From a virus: a DNA stretch of 64,000 nucleotides. The notes under the pieces are model-generated. The model saw only the letters and a program-made list of their open reading frames with translations, did not search any database and was not told the origin of the DNA. The stretch lies in the IMG/VR virus record IMGVR_UViG_3300001798_000006, positions 113,275 to 177,274 of that record; one strand, given 5' to 3'. Positions 1 through 9,390 of the stretch are shown here, piece after piece (positions within the stretch are counted from its first letter, which is position 1; every line of letters begins with the position of its first letter). The translations under genes were made by a program, and so were the position numbers.

Positions 1-2
1 CG

Positions 3-953
3 TGCCCTGATAAGGGTATTATTGAGCTATTCGGTCCAGAGAGTTGTGGTAAAACTACTGCCGCTCTAGAAATTGTAGGACAGGGCCTTCAAAAGGGGAA
101 GCGTTGTTATTATCTTAATCAAGAAGGCTCTTTAACTCCAGAACTCTTAAAAAGTATTAGAACTATAGCTCCTTTTTTAGTAGATAAAGAAAAAAGTAAG
201 CTACTTGATATAGGTAGAGCCGACTCTGGCGAAAAAGCTTTACAATTAATATTGTTATTTGTTTCGCAATGTCCCAATTCAATAGCAGTTATAGATTCTA
301 TTGATGCGTGTGTACCACAAGCTATTTTAGCCGGAGAGATTGGCGAACAAACTATGGGGGCTCATGGTAAGCTTATGAGCGATGCTGTACGTAAGATAAA
401 TAATATGGCATACGCGAACAATTGTCTCGTGATCTTTATTAATCAATTAAGAGATAAGATTACTATGTTTGGCGATCCGCGAGAAACCCCTGGCGGTAAG
501 GCTGTGAGATTTTATGCGTGGCAGCGTATTGAATTCCAGAAGCCTGGCAATGCTCAAATGATTGCGGACCCTAATGGTCCTGGTAATATTGGGCAGATTA
601 TGCGTTACAAAGTAATTAAAAATAAATTAGCTCCAGGTGTTGCCGAGGGACAGGTGCCATTACTTTATTTTAATGGTTATTGGCGAGAACTTGAAGTATT
701 AGACATGTGTTTAAAATTTGGCCTTTTGAAAACTGGTGGCAAAGGGGGTAAACAAGTTGTATTACCTAAGTTAGATGAGTCCGGTGCGTTAACTGATAAA
801 ACTATTACCACAAGCAGAATTAACGCTGCTCGTCGTTTAATTTTAGATACTCAATTATTTAACTACTTAGAAGCACAACTTATACCGCTTATCACTAAAT
901 CTAACACAATTAATAGTTTGTTAGAGACTGACGAAATAGAAGATGAAGCTTAA
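3..953 (+). CDS. recA: RecA-like recombinase (5' end outside window)
   Basis: ATP-dependent strand-exchange protein for recombination and replication restart. The reading frame is open from the left edge, so roughly the first 55 residues of a normal RecA are missing. Visible are the Walker A motif GPESCGKT (bases 33-56), the Walker B-like strand AVIDSID, and FINQLRDK followed by a TPGGKAVRFYA segment, which matches the conserved RecA FINQIR...TTGGNALKFYA block. The C-terminus is acidic (DEIEDEA), as in RecA. The next gene overlaps its stop by 11 bases, and the downstream replication genes suggest one operon. Certain at family level; the start cannot be placed. Confidence 0.93.
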   Translation, partial: CPDKGIIELFGPESCGKTTAALEIVGQGLQKGKRCYYLNQEGSLTPELLKSIRTIAPFLVDKEKSKLLDIGRADSGEKALQLILLFVSQCPNSIAVIDSIDACVPQAILAGEIGEQTMGAHGKLMSDAVRKINNMAYANNCLVIFINQLRDKITMFGDPRETPGGKAVRFYAWQRIEFQKPGNAQMIADPNGPGNIGQIMRYKVIKNKLAPGVAEGQVPLLYFNGYWRELEVLDMCLKFGLLKTGGKGGKQVVLPKLDESGALTDKTITTSRINAARRLILDTQLFNYLEAQLIPLITKSNTINSLLETDEIEDEA

Positions 954-1359
954 GACCCTTGATGGTAGAATGGTTAGTAGACAATTTACTGGAGATCGAC
1001 ATGGATTAAAGTCTCGTGATAAGTGTAAATCCGAGAGCCAGTATTTATTAGGCCAATTGCTTAAACAAGTATACCCTGGGTATGTAATTTGTGAAGAATT
1101 TATTATACCGGATACTAGGTTGTCTATTGATTTTTTTATTCCTGTTTTGGGGATTGTTTTTGAGTTTGATGGTTCGCAGCATTCTAAGTATAATAGCTTT
1201 TTTCATGGGTCTAAAAAAGCATTTGAGGCACAAATTATACGAGATCAGAAAAAAGAAGAGTGGTGTGCGTTGAATGGTTTTCGTATTGTGAGAGTTACTG
1301 ATAAATACATTACCAAGGAACAATTAATAGGACTGATTATAAACTCAAATGAGTCATAA
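943..1359 (+). CDS. small PD-(D/E)XK endonuclease (VSR/DUF559-like)
   Basis: A 138-residue protein with a very-short-patch-repair or DUF559-type nuclease pattern. A predicted helix-strand unit carries a central Asp (LSIDFFIP), followed by a strand with FEFDGSQH, and then a basic helix with RDQKKEEWCALNGFRIVRV, the usual end of these folds. It lies between recA and dnaB with overlaps at both ends, so it is co-translated with the replication genes. A role as a recombination, repair or Holliday-junction nuclease is inference from family and position. It could alternatively be a free-standing mobile nuclease. Confidence 0.62.
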   Translation: MKLKTLDGRMVSRQFTGDRHGLKSRDKCKSESQYLLGQLLKQVYPGYVICEEFIIPDTRLSIDFFIPVLGIVFEFDGSQHSKYNSFFHGSKKAFEAQIIRDQKKEEWCALNGFRIVRVTDKYITKEQLIGLIINSNES

Positions 1360-2836
1360 TGTAGCGGCAGAGAGACTTTTACTTAGTTGTTTTATACGAC
1401 ACACTGATACGTTTTTTGAAGCATATTCATTTTTGACCGAGGATGATTTTACAAGTCCTAGTTGCAAATCTATATTTCAATGCATATCTTCTTTATTTAT
1501 AGATAAAAAGACAACCAATTTAAGTAAGTTAAAAATTATCGCCGAAGCTAAAAGCCTTGGTATTGATAATTTTATGTCCCTCACTAAAGACGGAGCTATT
1601 TTAGACGAGATCTTAGCACAAAAAGTAGAGCCGGCTGAGTTTGGGAAACTTTTCATAGACGTGAAGAAATGCTCTATTATCCGAAATTATGATGGAGCCG
1701 CCGACTCTATTAAAGCATATCTTGCGGACACATCCGATAATCCTGATACTATTATCCAAGAAGTCGAGTCTAGGATATTAAAACAGTCCAACACCATAGA
1801 TAATGGTAGACATGCGATTGTATCTCTAAACAAAAGAGCTAAAAAGATTATTGAGGAATATGCGGATAACCCCGGTAGTCTTGGTCTGGATATAGGGCTA
1901 CCTATTTGGCAGCACAGGAGTGGTCAAATAAGGAACGGTGCCATTAGTTTTATGGCTGCGTCTGCGAAAATGGGCAAAAGCCAATTCGCTTTACGTGCTG
2001 GTAAGATTGTTGCTCACAAGCATAAAGTCCCTGTGCTGATTATAGATACAGAACTTAATGAGAAAAATCAAGCAATACGATTTGTTGGTATGTTTGCAGG
2101 GGTACCATATAATATTTTAGAGACAGGCTTCTGGAAACTTACAGAGGACGAACTTCATAAAGAGGGGGTACCAGAAGATCAAATTCCAGCTATTGTAGAT
2201 TATGGTAAGAGGCTTAGAGACCCGGACCTTTGGGAAAAAATAGATAACTCTAGTATAGATTATTTACCGGCTGCCGGGCTTGGTATGGAACAGATTATAC
2301 CCAAAATGCGTCAATGGGTCTTGTCAAGAGTTAAGCCGTCTAAAGATGCTAAGGCTCCACAATGCTTGATAATATATGATTATATTAAGCTTTCGTCTCT
2401 AGATGAGATAAAGGGGGGTAAAGTCGCGGAATGGCAGATGCACGGACTTAATGTCGCCGCATTACATGATTTTGCCAACCATTATAACGTGCCAGTATTT
2501 GCACTTGGGCAAACTAATAAAGAAATAGATGATAATTTTAATTGTATAGCTGGTGGTAAGCGTATAGTTGAAAACGTTGACTCTATCAGCCTTCTAAAGG
2601 TTAAAACTGAAGAAGAAAGAATGCTTGATTCGAATGGCGACCATTTAATTAGGGTATTTGCTGGAAGGTTTGGTCCAGGTACGCCGAATGGTCATATTAA
2701 TATTAATTTTCGTAAAGATTGCGGGCATCTAGAAGAATTAGAATATAAGATTATTAATTTCTTCCAAGAAAAACAAAAGAGATTACAAGAATATAAAAAA
2801 CAGAGAGATCAAAAAGACGATGATGACGACCAATAA
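1349..2836 (+). CDS. dnaB: replicative DNA helicase, DnaB family
   Basis: Hexameric 5'-3' helicase that opens the replication fork. The 495 residues show an N-terminal helical DnaB domain (about 1-150), a linker, and a RecA-like ATPase domain from about 180. Walker A is ASAKMGKS at residues 204-211, followed by LIIDTEL (the DnaB DxE strand), and LIIYDYIKL is the Walker B strand. The charged tail (KKQRDQKDDDDDQ) is unstructured. It overlaps the nuclease gene before it and the primase gene after it, the classic helicase-primase pairing. Confidence 0.92.
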   Translation: MSHNVAAERLLLSCFIRHTDTFFEAYSFLTEDDFTSPSCKSIFQCISSLFIDKKTTNLSKLKIIAEAKSLGIDNFMSLTKDGAILDEILAQKVEPAEFGKLFIDVKKCSIIRNYDGAADSIKAYLADTSDNPDTIIQEVESRILKQSNTIDNGRHAIVSLNKRAKKIIEEYADNPGSLGLDIGLPIWQHRSGQIRNGAISFMAASAKMGKSQFALRAGKIVAHKHKVPVLIIDTELNEKNQAIRFVGMFAGVPYNILETGFWKLTEDELHKEGVPEDQIPAIVDYGKRLRDPDLWEKIDNSSIDYLPAAGLGMEQIIPKMRQWVLSRVKPSKDAKAPQCLIIYDYIKLSSLDEIKGGKVAEWQMHGLNVAALHDFANHYNVPVFALGQTNKEIDDNFNCIAGGKRIVENVDSISLLKVKTEEERMLDSNGDHLIRVFAGRFGPGTPNGHININFRKDCGHLEELEYKIINFFQEKQKRLQEYKKQRDQKDDDDDQ

Positions 2837-3839
2837 GATTGAACTTAAAGAGTTGGCATGTCAGAATATCAGTCTGGTCCTAGATAAATTAGGGGTCACA
2901 TATTGCCAGAAGGGAGCTATTCTACAGAGTAGTTGCCCATGTAAACAACATGGCGGTGATGGTAGTAACAGGACAGCTTTTTCTTGGCATGAAGAAATTA
3001 ATCATTGGCGATGTTGGTCACACGGATGCCAGGATACGTATGGTGACGATGTAGTTGGCTTAGTACGCAGTATATTAGATTGTAGCTACCATCGTGCCTT
3101 GGCCTTTTTAAAGGATGTTCTAGAAGGACAGGCGACCATTTATAGTGGAAATAATCAACACCGTAATACTATTATTTCTAATCGTCCTCTTAAGGAAGAA
3201 TTGGTCGAATTTTTGGATTATAATAATACACATTCATATCTCCTACAAAGAGGACTTTGCCATCAGATTTTAGCAGGATATCAAGTTGGATATTGGCATC
3301 GTTTGGGTAGTTTTATGCACGATAGAGTGATTGTGCCTATTAGAGACGAACATATGAATTTAATAGGATTCTCTGGCAGGACTGTTTATCCAGAAAATGA
3401 ATGGGATAAGCGTCATATAGTATCCAAGTGGTTACATGGGAGATATTATGATCGGTGGTCTAATACAGGTGAGTTTCTTAAAACTAAAATTCTCTATAAT
3501 TTATGTTATGCTAAAGAGTCGGCTCGCCAACTCAATACTATGATTTTAGTCGAAGGTCCGTTTGATGGTTTTAAATTACAAGAAGCTAAAGTACGTAATT
3601 GGTGTGGTATTCTAGGAACATCATTTAATGATTATCAGGTACAGTTATTGATTAAGAACGGTATTAATAGACTTGCATTGGCATTTGATCCTGACCAAGC
3701 TGGTAATAATCTAGCTATTAAGATAAAAGAAAAATTTGGAGACATATTAGATATTACTGATATGAAATTAATAAAAGAACCTGGTGACATGTCGTTAGAG
3801 GAGATTTATGTTAGATTTAAAGACTTTATCTGCGTCTAG
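2820..3839 (+). CDS. dnaG: DnaG-like DNA primase
   Basis: Synthesises RNA primers for the DnaB helicase encoded just upstream. An N-terminal zinc-binding region has CPCKQHGGDG and then WRCWSHGC (about residues 39-70). A middle RNA-polymerase-type region follows, and a TOPRIM core has LVEGPFDG (about residue 241) and the metal-binding strand ALAFDPDQAGN. At 339 residues it is shorter than cellular DnaG and has no separate helicase-binding domain, as is common in phage primases. The start may be either of two adjacent ATG codons (2820 or 2823). Confidence 0.88.
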   Translation: MMTTNKIELKELACQNISLVLDKLGVTYCQKGAILQSSCPCKQHGGDGSNRTAFSWHEEINHWRCWSHGCQDTYGDDVVGLVRSILDCSYHRALAFLKDVLEGQATIYSGNNQHRNTIISNRPLKEELVEFLDYNNTHSYLLQRGLCHQILAGYQVGYWHRLGSFMHDRVIVPIRDEHMNLIGFSGRTVYPENEWDKRHIVSKWLHGRYYDRWSNTGEFLKTKILYNLCYAKESARQLNTMILVEGPFDGFKLQEAKVRNWCGILGTSFNDYQVQLLIKNGINRLALAFDPDQAGNNLAIKIKEKFGDILDITDMKLIKEPGDMSLEEIYVRFKDFICV

Positions 3840-4746
3840 AATTAAAACTTATGAGATGTGTCTTTATAAATATTTTATGAATTATCATTTAAAAATACAA
3901 CTAAAGACAAATTGGGGGGCAGTGCATGGATCTCTTTTACATGAGATATTACGTAGGTATGCTGATGGTGATAGGGATTGGGTTAATTACTTATATGCTG
4001 GATATTCCGGTGAGTTACTTTATAAGGATAATATTGAGGGCAATAAAAAAGAGGAGAGCCCGTTAAAATGGGCGAAAGAGAAAGAATTTAAAAATATTCA
4101 ACCAAGATGTGATATGTGTTGCTATAAAGACAAAGATCGGTGTAGAGTCAGTGGTGAACCTTTAGACGCTTTGTCTGGTTGTCCTAAAAATCTTTTTCAA
4201 ATATCTCATAGATTATTAACAGAAACTATTGATAGATATAAAGCTATCTTCGATAATCCTAAGTCAATACTTGGGATAGAATATCCTTATAATTTACCGA
4301 TAAAAGGCGTAGATACAAAAATGATTGGTTATTTAGATTTAGTTATAGAAAAAGATCCAGAGACAGTAATGGTGATAGATTATAAATCTGGGGTAATGAT
4401 TCCAGAATATGATGAATTTATTAGCGATATACAAGTCCGTTGTTACTCTTGGGTTGTTCGTAAGATTTTTATAGAAGATATATTACAAAAGGGTTATAAA
4501 TATAAATATGTAGTATTAAAATTTGATTACTTGCGTGATGAACCAATGACGATAGCTTATACTGAAAAAGAAGATTATAGTCTAGAAAGTCATTTAGCTG
4601 ATGTAGTTAATAAAATTAAAAATACTAAACATATCACTAGAGTAATTGGTGATGGAGATTTTAATTGGAAATGCAAATATCTATGTGATATAAAACAGTG
4701 TGAAGCAAATTGGAAAGGTAATTTTGATGCCGAAGCCAATATCTAA
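3808..4746 (+). CDS. Cas4/RecB-like PD-(D/E)XK nuclease with cysteine cluster
   Basis: A 312-residue protein opening with LSASRIKTYEMCLYKYF, the signature of the RecB/AddB/Cas4 nuclease fold (first Cys of a possible Fe-S site). It continues with HGSLLHEILRRYADG and the catalytic block GYLDLVIEKD...MVIDYKSG, where D and D..K are the metal and catalytic residues. Further cysteines (CDMCC, a CRVSG segment, CKYLCDIKQC near the C-terminus) could complete a 4Fe-4S site. A GAGGAG ribosome site at about 3798 supports the start inside the end of the primase gene. Likely role is 5'-3' resection for recombination; the substrate is inferred. Confidence 0.8.
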   Translation: MLDLKTLSASRIKTYEMCLYKYFMNYHLKIQLKTNWGAVHGSLLHEILRRYADGDRDWVNYLYAGYSGELLYKDNIEGNKKEESPLKWAKEKEFKNIQPRCDMCCYKDKDRCRVSGEPLDALSGCPKNLFQISHRLLTETIDRYKAIFDNPKSILGIEYPYNLPIKGVDTKMIGYLDLVIEKDPETVMVIDYKSGVMIPEYDEFISDIQVRCYSWVVRKIFIEDILQKGYKYKYVVLKFDYLRDEPMTIAYTEKEDYSLESHLADVVNKIKNTKHITRVIGDGDFNWKCKYLCDIKQCEANWKGNFDAEANI

Positions 4747-5308
4747 AGACTGGATCGAGCAATACTTCCTTAATGGCGTAGATGTTGCAAATAGAAGAAT
4801 ATTTTTAACCGCCGATATAGACCAAGAGAGTGCCGGGTCTATTATTAAAGGTATCTATCTAATGGAGACTAAAAATACTACCGAGCCGATAGAGTTATTC
4901 GTTAGCTCATTTGGTGGCGATGAATATTTTATGTTTGGTATTTATGACGCTATAAGAACAGTAGGGTGTCCATTAGTAACAGTCGCTATAGGCCCATGTA
5001 TGAGTGCGGCACCGTTGCTAGTCGCCGCAGGATCTAAAGGTGAGAGATATGCTACTCCTAATGCCTGGTTTATGGTACATGAGGGGCATTGGGAGTTTGA
5101 CAGGCCACAACGATATATGGAAATGAAATCTACAACTAAACATAGAGATGAACTACAGCAAAAATGGCTTTCTTTAATGGAGAAGCATACTAAAAAAGAT
5201 GTTAAATTCTGGGACGTTTTGTGTAAAAGAGTGGAGGATAGTTATTTTGATGCTCATAAGGCTCTTGAATATGGTATAGTAGATAAACTTTGGGAAGAAA
5301 AAGAATAA
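4727..5308 (+). CDS. clpP: ClpP-type serine protease
   Basis: Self-compartmentalising protease of about 193 residues, close to normal ClpP length. The catalytic serine sits in GPCMSAAPLLVAAG, the histidine in FMVHEGHW, and the aspartate probably in VEDSYFDAHKALEYG, matching the ClpP order Ser-His-Asp. An ATG at 4727 with an AAAGG site 8-12 bases upstream is preferred over the earlier GTG at 4700, because the extra residues have no ClpP match. No Clp ATPase is visible in the window, so it may use a host unfoldase or process phage proteins such as prohead components. That role is inference; the family call is firm. Confidence 0.88.
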   Translation: MPKPISKDWIEQYFLNGVDVANRRIFLTADIDQESAGSIIKGIYLMETKNTTEPIELFVSSFGGDEYFMFGIYDAIRTVGCPLVTVAIGPCMSAAPLLVAAGSKGERYATPNAWFMVHEGHWEFDRPQRYMEMKSTTKHRDELQQKWLSLMEKHTKKDVKFWDVLCKRVEDSYFDAHKALEYGIVDKLWEEKE

Positions 5309-5919
5309 TGGCATTATATTATTTCAAGTGTAATAAAGATCATACGTTTTGTTTTCATATGTCTCATAAGGCTTATGAGAAGTTTGTGAGACAGTGTGAT
5401 AAACTCTTAAAAGTTTGTAGTGAATGTAAGCCTGTTAATAATAAACTTATAGAATATATACCACCAGTACGGAGTAAATTTGATGACGATAAAATATATA
5501 TTTGCGTCCAGGGACATCAAACTAGGGTCGGTATCTTTTCCAATGGCATTATTCATATATCTTGGGACGAGAATCACCAAAATATTGAATCTTCTACGGA
5601 AGACTTTTATAAAAAGATTAAAGACGGTATCATTAAATGTAGGTGCGATTTAAATCTTATACCTATAGATGATTCTGAGTTGAAACCACCAGCTATCTTT
5701 GGTATAAAGACTAAAGTGAGAGTTGGTGATATCTGGGATAAAGCTAAATGCCCAGACGCCAAAGCATCTCATTATGACTCAGATAATAATTTTATTGAAA
5801 CAGACTTTGCTAAACGAAACAAAGAGCGATTAAAAAAGATCCGTAAGGAACGCATTTCTAAACCGGCGGGAACACCAATAACTAAACCTACAAAAAGAAG
5901 ATATAAAAGAGATGCCTAA
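5308..5919 (+). CDS. hypothetical protein with scattered cysteine pairs
   Basis: A 203-residue protein that starts at an ATG overlapping the ClpP stop (TAATG). It contains CSECK, CVQGH and CRCD motifs that could bind zinc. It ends in a strongly basic tail (KRNKERLKKIRKER... KPTKRRYKRDA), suggesting nucleic-acid contact. It overlaps the start of the polymerase gene by 8 bases, placing it in the replication operon. No family was recognised. Confidence 0.75.
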   Translation: MALYYFKCNKDHTFCFHMSHKAYEKFVRQCDKLLKVCSECKPVNNKLIEYIPPVRSKFDDDKIYICVQGHQTRVGIFSNGIIHISWDENHQNIESSTEDFYKKIKDGIIKCRCDLNLIPIDDSELKPPAIFGIKTKVRVGDIWDKAKCPDAKASHYDSDNNFIETDFAKRNKERLKKIRKERISKPAGTPITKPTKRRYKRDA

Positions 5920-8900
5920 GCAATTTACGCACTTGCATACACATAGTATCGGCTCCATGTTGGATGGTATGGCCACTGTTGCAAATCTAGTTAAAAAAGC
6001 CAAGAGCCTTAATATGACTGCTCTAGCCATTACTAATCATGGTAATTTATTTGATGCAATTAATTTTTATACAGAAGCCCAGAAGGCCGGTATCAAACCA
6101 ATCCAGGGTGTAGAGTTTAATTTTGTAGAAGATTGCACCGAATCTAAGTCCGCAAAGTTGCGGCAAACGTCTCATATAACCATTCTAGCTGAGAATAATA
6201 TTGGGTGGCGAAATCTGATACACTTAGTTTCAGAGTCTAATAAGGGAGATTGTTACTATTATAAGCCACGGATAGATTTTAAATTACTTGAAAAGTACAA
6301 AGAGGGGCTAATTATTTTAACCGGCTGCTCTGGCGGGATTATTTCTAAATATCTACACAACCAAGACGGCAATAAATCGGTTTTAAGAGCCGAGGCACTC
6401 TTGCGTAGACTTATGCAATTATTTGATGTCAACCACCTATATTTAGAGGTTCAGGATCATCACTCTGATATAGAAAAGGAACTTATAACGGAGCTACGTA
6501 AATTAGCAACCAAATATGGCCTTAAAACAGTAGCGACTAACAATGTCCATTATATTGATAAGGACGATTATCATGCACATGCTACGCTACTTAATATAGC
6601 AGAAACTATGCATACACGCTATAGTTATAGTAATTTTGATTGTAGTGATTATGGGCTTAAAACCAGAGAAGAGATGGAAGCTCTTAGTCTTACCGAGGAT
6701 GAACTAAATCTTACTAGTGAGATAGCAGATAGATGTAACGTTGAAATCAATCTTAAGAAGAAAAGATTACCATCGTATAATAAATTCCTCCCGGAAGGGA
6801 TAGGCTCTAAGGATTATCTTTATCAACTAGTCACGGTTAGTGCGATCCAAAAAGGACTAGATATTAAAGCTCTATATCTAGAGAGAATTAATAAAGAGCT
6901 ATCAGATATTGACTCGATGGGTTTTAATGATTATTTTCTCATTGTCTGGGACGTAATACAATGGTGCCGAAACAATAATATATTTTTGGGCCCAGGCCGT
7001 GGGAGTGTGGGCGGCTCATTAGTTGCCTACTTATTAGGGATTACAGACATTGACCCTATCAAATACAATCTTATTTGGGAACGCTTCCTTAACAAGGGTC
7101 GCGGCGGCTTACCAGATATCGACACAGATATACAGAGAAGTAAACGTGGTCTAGTCCTGCAATATATTAAGGATCGTTTCGGAAGTGATACTGTTGCTCA
7201 ATTACCAACATTTTCTAAACTCGCCGCCAGAGCAGTACTAAAAGACGTATTCAGGGTTTTTGGACTTGGTTTCGAAGAATCTAATCAAATTACTAATTTA
7301 GTGCCCATGAAGAATGACGATCATACTCAGATTTCATTGGACGAAGCTATTAAAAAGGTTCCAGAATTAGCGGCGTATGAGGTAAAGTATAAATCGTGGT
7401 TCGCTATCGCACGGCAAATTGAAGGTTGTTATAAGTCTCTTGGGACTCATGCGTCGGCAGTAGTTATTGCAGACACCCCATTTTCTGAGGGAGAATATCC
7501 GACGTGCAAATCCTCCGACGAAGAGAGTATTGTTTGTGGATGGGATATGGGGACAGTCGATAAACTAAATCTTCTTAAACAAGACGTGTTGGGACTGAAT
7601 ACTCTTGATGTGTTGGATGATGCATTTAGACTTATTAAAGAAAGACACGGCGTTGCTCTTAATATGCAATCTATTCCATTAAAAGATCAAGCCACATTTG
7701 ATTTAATTTCTTTGGGTAGAACTATTGGCGTCTTTCAGCTTGAAAGTCAGCTTGGTAGAAGCTGGTGTAGGAAACTAACACCACAGTCGATAGAAGAGGT
7801 ATCAGATTTAATCGCACTAATTCGTCCAGCAACACTAGACACTGGCATGACCAAGAAGTATTATGAGACCAAAACTGGACAAATACCCTATACACCAGTA
7901 CATCCATTGTTGGATTCTGTAGTAAAACCAACTTACGGGATACTCTGCTTTCAAGAACAGACTATTAGGGCATTTAAAGAATTAGCTTCGTTTACTCTTG
8001 AGGAATGCGACCTTATAAGGCGTGCAATTGGGAAAAAACATCCTGAAGAATTAAAGGCTTTTAAAACTAAGTTTATTGATGGGTGTTTGAAAAACAATAT
8101 TCTGCAAGTAGACTCAGATGCAATTTGGGATAGTATAGAACAAGCAGCGGGGTATCAATTTAATCTTAGCCACTCGATAGGTTATGCTCTATTATCATAT
8201 TACACAGCATATTTAAAAGCTAATTTTCCCGTAGAGTTTTTCTGTGCTCAATTAAATAATTCTCAATTTTCTCAGGATGCTTTAGAAGAGATACAGAAAT
8301 TTGTGAATGATGCAAAGTTATTTGATATTAAGGTGCTACCACCGTCTATTAAGAGTGGTAATTTAAACTTTATGATACAGGACGATACCACAATTGCATT
8401 TGGTTTATCTTGCTTAAAAGGCATAGGTGAAAAAACTCTTAGTAAATTGGTCAAAACTATTACGGGGACGCTATTAAACTCATATGATGAATTTTTATGG
8501 GCTTTAGTTAGTGCGGGACTTAATGTTAAAGTAGTTGAAGCTCTTATTAAAAGCGGTGCGTTTGATTCTTTTGACATGCCGCGATGTCGTATGTGGGCCA
8601 AGTACGTATTATTATCAGAGCTAACTACCATTGAACAAAAACAACTTAAAATATTAGTTGATAACAATGTGTCCAAAAACTGGGTTCAGCATCTAAGAGC
8701 AATGTGTCATGAGACTGAGTATATTGCTTTAAAAGAACAGATTAAGGTTCCTAATGTGGCTCGACGAGCGACTATTAGAGAATTACTAAACATGTTTGAT
8801 GCATCAGATCCATTTGATGGCCCAATCGAAAAAATTGGTTGGGAGAAATATTATCTTGGAATTCCCTTAACTGGGAGTGAAACTGACCTATTTAAATCTA

Positions 8901-9181
8901 AGGACAAGTGTAAGGATATTATTAAGACATTTAGTGCTGGATATCCTATTGACACCATTATACAGATTGTATCAGTAAGACAGATTAAAACTAAGAAAAA
9001 TGACGACATGGCCTTCATTACAGGGGGCGACCATACTTGTCAACTAGATAATATAGTGATCTTTCCTCAAACTTTTAATAAATATAAGATGCACTTGTCA
9101 GAGGGTAATATTTTGAGATTAAAAGGAAAATTAGACACCAGCGGTTCAATCATTGTTGATGTCGCGGAACGATTAAAATGA
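5912..9181 (+). CDS. dnaE: DNA polymerase III alpha subunit (DnaE type, family C)
   Basis: Main replicative polymerase of 1089 residues, near full bacterial DnaE length. An N-terminal PHP domain starts HLHTHS at residues 7-12; its usual TDHG motif reads TNHG, so the PHP metal site is not fully canonical. The catalytic palm shows GPGRGSVGGS and PDIDTD at residues 401-406, the paired aspartates of family C polymerases. A helix-hairpin-helix-like segment and a C-terminal OB-type region follow. No DEDD exonuclease is fused; a separate DnaQ-like protein is encoded at 63.3-63.9 kb. Family C polymerases are a minority choice among phages. Confidence 0.95.
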   Translation: MPKQFTHLHTHSIGSMLDGMATVANLVKKAKSLNMTALAITNHGNLFDAINFYTEAQKAGIKPIQGVEFNFVEDCTESKSAKLRQTSHITILAENNIGWRNLIHLVSESNKGDCYYYKPRIDFKLLEKYKEGLIILTGCSGGIISKYLHNQDGNKSVLRAEALLRRLMQLFDVNHLYLEVQDHHSDIEKELITELRKLATKYGLKTVATNNVHYIDKDDYHAHATLLNIAETMHTRYSYSNFDCSDYGLKTREEMEALSLTEDELNLTSEIADRCNVEINLKKKRLPSYNKFLPEGIGSKDYLYQLVTVSAIQKGLDIKALYLERINKELSDIDSMGFNDYFLIVWDVIQWCRNNNIFLGPGRGSVGGSLVAYLLGITDIDPIKYNLIWERFLNKGRGGLPDIDTDIQRSKRGLVLQYIKDRFGSDTVAQLPTFSKLAARAVLKDVFRVFGLGFEESNQITNLVPMKNDDHTQISLDEAIKKVPELAAYEVKYKSWFAIARQIEGCYKSLGTHASAVVIADTPFSEGEYPTCKSSDEESIVCGWDMGTVDKLNLLKQDVLGLNTLDVLDDAFRLIKERHGVALNMQSIPLKDQATFDLISLGRTIGVFQLESQLGRSWCRKLTPQSIEEVSDLIALIRPATLDTGMTKKYYETKTGQIPYTPVHPLLDSVVKPTYGILCFQEQTIRAFKELASFTLEECDLIRRAIGKKHPEELKAFKTKFIDGCLKNNILQVDSDAIWDSIEQAAGYQFNLSHSIGYALLSYYTAYLKANFPVEFFCAQLNNSQFSQDALEEIQKFVNDAKLFDIKVLPPSIKSGNLNFMIQDDTTIAFGLSCLKGIGEKTLSKLVKTITGTLLNSYDEFLWALVSAGLNVKVVEALIKSGAFDSFDMPRCRMWAKYVLLSELTTIEQKQLKILVDNNVSKNWVQHLRAMCHETEYIALKEQIKVPNVARRATIRELLNMFDASDPFDGPIEKIGWEKYYLGIPLTGSETDLFKSKDKCKDIIKTFSAGYPIDTIIQIVSVRQIKTKKNDDMAFITGGDHTCQLDNIVIFPQTFNKYKMHLSEGNILRLKGKLDTSGSIIVDVAERLK

Positions 9182-9390
9182 TAGAATATAAATTAATAGA
9201 TTTAGAAATAGATGCTAATGAACTAACAATGACTGGTATAAACCTTGATGGTAGACGTAAATTGAATAAGATAGTCGAAGATAAAATTAATGAAATGTCA
9301 AAAGAAGGGTGGACCTTACATTCTTCTGGAATTATTACTATTCCTGTCTTATTATTCTATAAGGAAAAACGACAAACAAGGAGGAAGTAA
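9178..9390 (+). CDS. small hypothetical protein (DUF4177-like)
   Basis: A 70-residue protein between the polymerase and SSB genes, overlapping the first by 4 bases (ATGA) and touching the second. The pattern EYKLIDL...LNKIVEDKINEMSKEGWTLHSSG...LLFYKEKR resembles the small DUF4177 fold, with a conserved EGW and a final basic strand. That match is from memory of the pattern and is tentative. Function unknown. Confidence 0.65.
   Translation: MIEYKLIDLEIDANELTMTGINLDGRRKLNKIVEDKINEMSKEGWTLHSSGIITIPVLLFYKEKRQTRRK

Noticed and set aside
1048-1323. Antisense frame of 91 codons over the VSR-like nuclease gene
   Set aside because: Opposite to a gene with clear family motifs, no coupled start or ribosome site, and low-complexity composition.
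8272-8676. 134-codon antisense frame in the polymerase gene
   Set aside because: Entirely inside dnaE, which is supported by catalytic motifs; composition reflects the reverse complement of a coding region.
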